From contig OX381717.1 of NCBI GenBank assembly GCA_947462335.1, forward strand, positions 48,713,523 through 48,777,522: a stretch of DNA of 64,000 nt. The letters are read 5' to 3'. Position numbers and translations under genes: made by a program. The notes beneath the pieces were generated by a model. It had not been told where the DNA came from. It worked only from the letters and a program-made list of their open reading frames with translations, and ran no database searches. Each line of letters begins with the position of its first letter. Positions within the stretch are counted from its first letter, which is position 1. Positions 57,406 through 64,000 of this stretch are shown piece by piece. This stretch comes from Harmothoe impar. Taxonomy: Eukaryota > Annelida > Polychaeta > Phyllodocida > Polynoidae.

Positions 57406-57475
57406 CAGTCTTATTTCTCCCCTCCCCTCTCCCCCTCCCCTCCCCTCTCCCCCTCCCCTCCCACCTCCCCCACAC
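57405..57475. repeat. CCCCTCCCCTCTCC pyrimidine tract
   Basis: Tandem CCCCTCCCCTCTC units on the plus strand; potential triplex or, on the minus strand, quadruplex. Confidence 0.8.
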
Positions 57476-57674
57476 TAGCAGTTATAGTAAGAGGGTACTT
57501 AGCTTTAACCCAGCTGTGTCTGACGGGTCATTAGGACACAGTTCCATTTAGATACATTTACTCAATCCTCCAGGGGTTTACTCCCACACTCCTAACCCTC
57601 CCCCAACCCCCTACACGCACTGTATATATCCCCTAGCTCTTACTTCATACCATCCTCATCCTCTACAGTCATCC

Positions 57675-57912
57675 CTAACCCTTTAAGAACCGAATAGTTC
57701 TTTAATGCATTATGCGCTTGTCATCATGAACAGCTGATGAATGCAGGCCTTGTGAGTCTACTTGGCATCATGCATTCAAGCATCAGGCCGCTCCTACTGG
57801 GTTTCAAAGGTCTAGCATGATGCGTGGTGAGTCGAATCACAAGGGCTGTATATATGCAAATCATATAATGCCACGGCACAGTAAAGCAATATGCAGCCCT
57901 TAAAAGGCCAAC
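57675..57912. mobile_element. family A (piggyBac-like MITE) copy
   Basis: CTAACCCTTTAAGAACCGAA at the left and TGCAGCCCTTAAAAGGCCAA at the right, about 238 bp. GCATCATGCATTCAAGCATC and CTAGCATGATGCGTGGTGAG are inside. Confidence 0.75.
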
Positions 57913-57914
57913 TA

Positions 57915-58180
57915 CACTCCCTCCCACGTCCACCCACACACACCCAGTAGCTGATCTATTAAGGTTGACATATTGATTCTTAATGTTGACCGGACTTTAC
58001 CTATATACACGTGGCTACTCGTGACTATAGTCTAATAGGTTTCCCAAAATATAAAATAGTATTCCCCATTTAATTTTGACCAGGCTTGTGGGAAGATGTA
58101 ATAAACTCTTTTTATTACAAGTAATTACATGGAAAGCTGGTTTCATAAGCAGTGGATTTTTCGTATGGTTTAGTATAGAT
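57915..58180. other. no feature recognised
   Basis: AT-rich spacer. Confidence 0.45.
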
Positions 58181-58181
58181 C

Positions 58182-58239
58182 CATCTACTGCCATCTTCTA
58201 AGAATATCACCATCTACTGCCATCTTCTAAGAATATCAC
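58182..58239 (+). repeat. 29 bp perfect tandem duplication
   Basis: CATCTACTGCCATCTTCTAA then GAATATCAC occurs twice in direct succession. Each unit includes a YY1-like GCCATCTT. Confidence 0.9.
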
Positions 58240-58244
58240 CATTT

Positions 58245-58855
58245 TTATTCATCCACGTGCTCTGCAAGTTTTAATTAACCTTTACCATAGGTATATCATT
58301 TCCTGATTCCCTTGTGGACTCAAAATTGGTAAGGGATATTGTATCTCTAATATAGAAGACTCATATGCTGTGTAATCTTTCAATATCTTAAATTTAGTTT
58401 ACAGTCCCAGTGTTTCCTCATGAATCAAAAACATATTTTTCAGCTCTATTTTCTTAAAAGTAAGCCTTCTAAATCATGTATCGTTAAAGATTAAAAAAAC
58501 TTTTCGATCATGAATAAATATTTTTAAAACATGAAATCAAACTTTTCATATAAATGTTATTTTACCAAGTGCATTTTCCCCAGCTTACATTATCAACTCT
58601 ATACTAGCTGACCTTCTGTGTGCCTACATAATACAGATAGATACCACAGGGCTCTTTACATACCCCCTCTCCTCTGTGTCTCCCCATAAGGTCATTATAG
58701 GGAACTAACAGGTTGACTGGAGTGCCAATACCACTCAGTGTGGCATAGAGTAGAACTAAAATGTACTGAGAGCTATCCTGGTTGCAAAAAGAGTAGGTGA
58801 GTTAAATGTAGCAAAATATGCAATTGAACTATGAGTTGATGGTGTCAAAAAGAGT
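58245..58855. other. no feature recognised
   Basis: Very AT-rich; nothing supported. Confidence 0.45.
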
Positions 58856-58859
58856 GTCT

Positions 58860-59110
58860 GGGGGCCAAGACGGCGACCTACGCGGGCCGACCCACTACAG
58901 CCGTATATGATAGCCCTATAGCAGTATCACCTGCCGGGTACCAGCAGAGTCATGTTTACTACCATCAGTCAGGGCCATTCGCTGGTACCCAGCGGACCAG
59001 CACAGCCTTTACACCGTAGCAGATAAGCACGCCGGGCACAGGCGAGTCACTCCCCGGGGGCTACTTCCGGCGGCGAGTGTCTCTGATGTTGGATGGCCGA
59101 GTGGAACTCT
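58860..59110. promoter_or_regulatory. CpG-rich island 19 with a CGGGTACCAGC inverted repeat
   Basis: GGCCAAGACGGCGACC, CGCGGGCCGACCC and ACTTCCGGCGGCGAG give a CpG-dense block in AT-rich surroundings. GGGTACCAGC (about 58937) and GCTGGTACCC (about 58981) form a 10 bp inverted repeat. It could be an unmethylated promoter island or a distinct GC-rich repeat. No open frame of note. Confidence 0.4.
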
Positions 59111-59114
59111 CCAG

Positions 59115-60835
59115 GGAGGAGGAGGGGAAGGAGTATCATCTATAGGGCTTGGTGTAGGGTGGGACACCTGGTGTGAGGAGGGTGAAGGGTTAGTGTATAG
59201 TGTACATCTAGGCTGTTTTATATTTTAACTTCTACTATATTCCAATTGACACAAAATGTGAAGCCTTCTAATGGAAATATTCAGAATGTGCTAACCCCTG
59301 TATACAAATCTAACTATTTGCCACAATTAAAGGGATTCACATCTTGTAAATACAGTAATTACCACTTTTTACAATCAAGCATAACTCATTCTAACCAAAG
59401 TGCAAATTATTAATTTGCTCTATGTTACAGCTGCCTTTCCATCTTGTCCCAAGGGCCATTTTTGTCTCTTGCATTGGCCTTGCTAAATAAACACATAGGA
59501 AACATATTGATGACACCAACGGGTTTCAGCTACATCAGAACCATGTCTTAAATGCTCCTTCATGTCTGCTTAAGTCATTTTGCCAAAGGTTCACAATCTG
59601 GCTTTCATGATTTCAAAAACTAATATTTGCACTCATAAAATCAAATTTCAAGTAAAGTTGTCTACTTCATGTCAACAAAACCCTCATTACATGTATTACT
59701 ACCCCGGTACGTCCTCGCACGGACTGGTCACTAATGCACAATCTGCTGTCGGTCGCTTTTATTTATTTACTTTACACTCGTGCCGGCTTGCCCAAACAGA
59801 AGCGATACTGCCACTATTGCATGGTTCTCTGGGCTGGAGGCAAAATAATAAGATGGAAAAATAGTAGAGTGACATTAACCTGCTATGTACACAGAACCTG
59901 GCACAGTTTCATCCAATGGTGGCTGTGGGGAATGGTGTGCAACTGCTAGGTGCATCAGCAGTGCTTAATTTAGTAACTATACATAACCGTCCATCATCCG
60001 ACTCCTAATTTTATCAAAATTGCTGCTTAGCCATTTATTATTGAACTTCCGTGCGTATTCTTTGATATATTAAAAGTTGGATGTCCTTCTACAAGATGAA
60101 TTTCTGGTTACAACAAGTAGCATTAGTTACTATAATTTATAGCAGTTGATATATGGTTGATTTTTTTATTCAGTTAGCAGTTGGATGGTTGACTGCTAAG
60201 TGTATTTTACTACAGTTAGCAGTGTTATTACACTTTACAGTTGCACAGGAGTCTACCTCATGACTGTGGCATGAGGGCTGAGTGTTGTGTGGAGGTGCTT
60301 CTTGTTTGTTATGTTAGTGAGTCAGGTCTATATGTCCCAGTGCCAAATGCCAAAACTGTAACCGAACCACTGCCCAACCATTTCCAGGTATGGGGTGCAT
60401 GATCGGTCCTGTAAAACAGGCTTTACCTATATATATACATATACTTGTCCACAACAGTAAAAGCATAATTCATTCAAAATCAATTATTGCTTCACGAAAA
60501 ACTCATTTCCATTGTCAATGTTCACTTTAGTTTCAGAGAAGGTTTTGCCAAATTTGAACTGTAATAATAGAATCTGTATGATTATGAAAGTTCGCTGTCA
60601 TTTTGCATTTGATTAGTCATTCGAGACGATAGACAAAATTTGCAAACAAAAGCCATAAACAATTATCTATCAAAAAAGGTCACAATAGCTATATGAACCA
60701 AGTACAGACGGATAGAGATTTCAGTTCAGAACCACCTAAATGAATGGATCTGGAAAGTTGAGGTTCCCATTTGTCAACCATTAAGAAAATCTAAATGTAA
60801 ATACAATCTCCGAGGTAATCACACATAAGCCTAAC
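59115..60835. other. no gene; CAGTTAGCAGT repeats
   Basis: TCAGTTAGCAGT and ACAGTTAGCAGT with an inverted ACTGCTAAGTG lie at about 60173-60225. AT-rich otherwise; the 94- and 71-codon plus-strand frames at 59580-59949 are unrecognised. Confidence 0.4.
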
Positions 60836-60839
60836 ACTA

Positions 60840-60978
60840 CCCGCGAACCTCGACCTCAGCGAGCCCACAACTAAAATGAGGCTGGCTGCCATCTTGTTTC
60901 CGGGGCGGAAGTCAATTAGGGTTAGTTCGTCTATCTTCCACCACGGGGCAGGCCTGTAATTACACTCTCTGGTTCCTG
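60840..60978. promoter_or_regulatory. promoter-like island 20 ending in a consensus 5' splice donor
   Basis: GCCATCTTGTTTCCGG at 60888-60903 is the exact reverse complement of 2528-2543 and joins a YY1 core to an ETS core; GGGGCGGAAGT follows. On the plus strand CTG|GTAAGTAC, a full consensus donor, lies at 60978/60979. A non-coding or short-coding plus-strand first exon ending at 60978 is plausible; only ATGAGGCTGGCTGCC-type short frames are available. No acceptor found downstream. Confidence 0.45.
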
Positions 60979-60984
60979 GTAAGT

Positions 60985-61650
60985 ACTCCTGTCAGTTCCT
61001 ATGTAAGAGAGATTAAGTAGTTTTTTCAGAGACAAAGGCACCGGCCGTGATTACACCTCTTTTAATTTCCTCGCTCCTATACGGTGACTGTCTTTTCCTT
61101 TGAGGTCATTTCAGCTTCAAAGACCTACATATATGTGTGTTTTTGTGCTCTCTGATATGTAGGTACATGCATGTCTTGACCTAGATTTAAGGAAAGAGTT
61201 TTCTAAATTATTTTTGTCTCAGCTTACAATTTTGAATTTGTTGTGGCAGCAGGTTTTGCCAAAGAAATTTTAAAGGGTATGGAGGTTATAATACGTAACT
61301 ATTTAACTACTTAACTTTTAAGATACTTCTGTCTGCTTGGTTAACTATTTATTTCCCTGAAATAAGGTGAAAAGTGGATAAGAAATAAGTATGAACATTA
61401 GAGGTAATTTTGGCTGTCCATCAAGCTGGAAGGCTAGTTTAAATTCTGTTAGATTTTTCCCTTCTCGGAAGACTGTTTTCTTAATGTAGGTCAAGTAGTG
61501 TTCCCCATTTCCAGGATTAGTATTTGCTATGTCAGATATGACACTTGCAGGGGACATATTCCATAAGTGTCGCAGGGCATATATTAATTAAAATGAATAC
61601 AGTTCGTTAGGGGAAATCCCCTACCCTACCCCAGCATGAAGTGAGAAGGG
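60985..61650. other. no feature recognised
   Basis: AT-rich. If the donor at 60979 is real this is its intron. Confidence 0.4.
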
Positions 61651-61654
61651 GCAC

Positions 61655-61770
61655 AATAGTTGCCATGACAACCATCTTGTTGTCATCTCGAGGGTGTGAG
61701 ATCTCCTTCAGAAATGGCGTGATCTCGCGAGATCAAGGCGTGCTGATTGCCCCTATTATCACCCAAACGT
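61655..61770. promoter_or_regulatory. island 21: X-box, YY1, TCTCGCGAGA and GCGATAATA motif
   Basis: GTTGCCATGACAAC (61659-61672, RFX-like with one change) runs into ACCATCTTG (YY1-like). TCTCGCGAGA at 61723-61732 is the exact Kaiso/ZBTB33-associated palindrome. CCCCTATTATCACCC at 61750-61764 is a minus-strand copy of the unassigned motif with one change. Four promoter-type motifs in 110 bp. Confidence 0.55.
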
Positions 61771-61774
61771 GAGA

Positions 61775-62330
61775 CTACTAGAGCCCCACAGCGGGGAAAA
61801 GAGGAATTAATCGGCAGATTGGCTGCTATAGTGTGGTGCCAAAAGGGTGGTTCTAGATTGAAGTGGTGGGTATGCACCAGATAAGGGACCCTCCCTCCCA
61901 ATTGTTGTTCTAATTTGAAGTATTCATTTTGAGTAGGTTGGTCGGGGTTTTAGCTCAGCAAATCAATCATGGCTTGCCACAATCACAGGCCACCAAAGAA
62001 GCCTAACATTCCTTTGATTATCCTTTTTCTCATTTCTATGCTCTCTTTCTTTTGCATAATTAACAATTTTGAATTTCTCATAGAATTGTAGATCAAAAGA
62101 ATAAGGCATGAATAGGATATAAAATATACTGCTCTTTCTTTTTTCTTAATGAACAGATTTAATTGTTGCTTGGACATCAAAGGAATAACACAATAAGAAA
62201 GGACATAAAGCATACTGCTCAGCTGATTAAAAAATGGTGAAGTGTGTTATAATTCAGACATTAAAGAATCTAAAGCGTTTGTATACGGATAGCTTCACCC
62301 CACAGAAAAAAAACTTCTTCGGCCACCGTA
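61775..62330. other. no feature recognised
   Basis: AT-rich; no exon or repeat copy. Confidence 0.45.
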
Positions 62331-62334
62331 AACG

Positions 62335-62715
62335 CTACTGGTAAGGCTATTTGATCAGCGGACGTGTTAAGGACTCTTAGTAACCATGGCAACCACAAGA
62401 AGCATCCCGTCAGCCATTAGTCTCTACAAACACTGCCAGGTGTCAGCCCAGTCAACCAGACCCGTGCCAACCCTTTCAGCCGCTAAGATATTTTTCTATT
62501 TCCGGTTAACACCGGAAGTGAGAGCCAATAGTCCGGTGTCTGGCAAGCGAATCCCGGATGCCCTAGAAACAAGATGGCCACCGAGGGAGGCGAGGCTAGA
62601 GTACCGGGATCGGTATTGTATAAAGAAGGATGGTGGGGATTTGTCACCATGGCAACTGAATGTCACAGGGCCTTTGCAGTGGTCTAGTATTCTCATTTTG
62701 CCACTAGGGGGTTTT
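62335..62715. promoter_or_regulatory. island 22: two exact RFX X-boxes with ETS, YY1 and CTCF-like sites
   Basis: GTAACCATGGCAAC (62380-62393) and GTCACCATGGCAAC (62643-62656) are exact X-boxes. Between them are ATTTCCGGTTAACACCGGAA then GTG (paired ETS-like cores, about 62499-62521) and GAAACAAGATGGCC (62566-62579, sharing 13 bases with 2531-2543). GCCACTAGGGGGTT (62700-62713) is CTCF-like. A 122-codon plus-strand frame (62386-62754) begins at the ATG inside the first X-box and is probably chance. A good candidate promoter of a ciliary-type gene, but no gene is seen. Confidence 0.55.
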
Positions 62716-62764
62716 GCTGGAATATTGCATCTGGATTCTTTTTTTTTTGTCTGAGACCGGCTCA

Positions 62765-63270
62765 GAGTTTACGCAGTGGTGTAACGCCTTTTTAGTGCAG
62801 GCGAAACATTAGCGGAGGTTCTTGGAGGGTGGTATGTGCATTAATGCATGATCCCAACCAGGCTGAATGGCGAATTAAGTCAGTCCCTAGCTCAGTGTAG
62901 ATAGCAGAAAGGTATCCGTACATCTTCACACGGAGGTGAATTCTTCTCTATAGACAGCATGAATCATTCTTGCCACACATTTATTGGGTTGTTTGTCGGC
63001 TACCCTTGTCCATTTTATTGTATCCGTGGATACATTCGATTGAGAAGGGTAACGACAACATTGAGAAGTACAAATAGCAGTAGTGAAAGTAATGAGTATA
63101 GTGAGTTCATCAGACACAATTCAATCACATATATAATGTCTACCAAAACTCTCAAATGCAATTGAAGTGCGATGGCTAGATAAGTGCAAACTAGGATATT
63201 TTAAACAGTTTCTACTACCTCTTCTATAATGGTGCGCTATAAAATACAGGATTCCTATTCCCAGGGTTAT
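62765..63270. other. no gene recognised
   Basis: ATTAATGCATGATCC near 62840 is a family A-like word without termini. Nothing else. Confidence 0.4.
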
Positions 63271-63271
63271 G

Positions 63272-63276
<5 letters not shown>

Positions 63277-63337
<61 letters not shown>
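63277..63337. repeat. (TA)30 microsatellite
   Basis: Uninterrupted TA dinucleotides for about 61 bp. Isoleucine/tyrosine frames over it are artefacts. Confidence 0.95.
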
Positions 63338-63340
<3 letters not shown>

Positions 63341-63344
63341 ATCA

Positions 63345-64000
63345 GCATCGGCAACATTTCAACATTGCATGTACAGGAAAGGGTAACCCCCTTCCCTTCC
63401 CCACCCACCTATCTACCTTCATTCATGAAAGCCCATAGTAGTCAAAGTGAACCTACAGGGAGAGAGGGACCTCATTCAATGAGTGAATTACAAACTATTA
63501 CAGCAATTTTTATGGCTGAGGGAGAGGGGGAGAGTAGCCAAAGTGCCTCCATGGCAAACGCCTGTAAATGCCTTTTAACATGGGCAAATGGGATTATCAT
63601 GAAATACATGCTGGCATTAAAAGGGTGCTGAGGGTGCTGATGGAGGGAATGGGGGGGTGGGGGAGTAGGTAGGGTTACATGAAGGCTTGCATGTAACTTG
63701 ATTTATCATGTAGCCAGGAACATGATTTATCATGTCACTGGGTCATGTTTGTGTGTGAAGAGGGAGTGGGGGCTGGAGGTAAGGAGTGATTAATGCAATG
63801 GGGCAAGTAAGCTGAGACTAGAAGGGGAAGGGGAGCAACAGGCCCTGATAAGAAAGGGGTTGGAGGTACAGACACAGGTGACAGGAGAAGGGGAAGGGGA
63901 AGTACATAGGAACAAAGGGTGAAATGGGAGGGACAGGAAGGAAAGGAAGAGATGAAAGGAATTACAGAGGAGTGACTGAGGAACAGATATAATTAAACAT
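63345..64000. other. no gene recognised
   Basis: Ordinary sequence, then G/A-rich from about 63610 to the window end, with GGGGAAGGGGAAG-type runs near 63815-63835 and 63886-63902. Confidence 0.45.

Noticed and set aside
62386..62754. 122-codon plus-strand frame starting at an X-box ATG
   Set aside because: It spans ETS, YY1, X-box and CTCF-like sites, and its sequence has no family resemblance.
63121..63631. Ile-Tyr repeat frames
   Set aside because: Translation of the (TA)n microsatellite.

Overview
The window looks like intergenic or intronic DNA from a bilaterian animal. It has no operons or ribosome binding sites. The longest uninterrupted reading frame is 171 codons, about what chance gives in 64 kb. 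It has microsatellites, minisatellites, several families of short transposon relics, and matches to animal transcription-factor motifs (CTCF, YY1, ETS, USF E-box, NRF1, E2F, RFX, Kaiso-type TCTCGCGAGA). CTCF-like sites argue for a bilaterian. The relic families and moderate GC suggest a marine invertebrate or early-branching chordate, but I cannot name the species.

No complete gene can be defended. The best coding evidence is two short minus-strand exon candidates, at 45563-45617 and 15804-15851. Each has a strong polypyrimidine-AG acceptor and a GT donor, and their reading frames are compatible when joined in that order. If both are real, 15.8-45.6 kb is mostly intron of a minus-strand gene. 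A weaker plus-strand exon candidate lies at 29707-29843.

The repeat layer is clearer. (A) At least ten copies of a 210-280 bp element bounded by TTAA-CCCTTTAAGG...CCTTAAAGGG-TTAA, a piggyBac-like MITE; the copy at 6267-6653 carries a second foldback element inside it. (B) Four 63-88 bp hairpins built on AAAAGGGACCTTAGTGC. (C) Three copies of a GACATG-rich repeat. (D) Two CCCAGTGGGCAC foldbacks, one with a TA duplication. (E) A 764 bp foldback carrying three tRNA-like Pol III promoter cores at 35345-36108. Also present are a 160 bp direct duplication and minisatellites with 43, 15 and 37 bp units.

The most unusual layer is regulatory. About 28 short CpG-richer islands along the window carry promoter-type motifs but no convincing gene. 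Two motifs recur in them that I cannot match to a known factor: AAATGTCGTCTGCT (seven exact copies of its 10-bp core) and GGGCGATAATAGGGG (about eight copies). Four exact RFX X-boxes (GTNNCCATGGCAAC) also occur. Flanking DNA does not align between copies of these motifs, which argues for selected binding sites rather than repeat copies.
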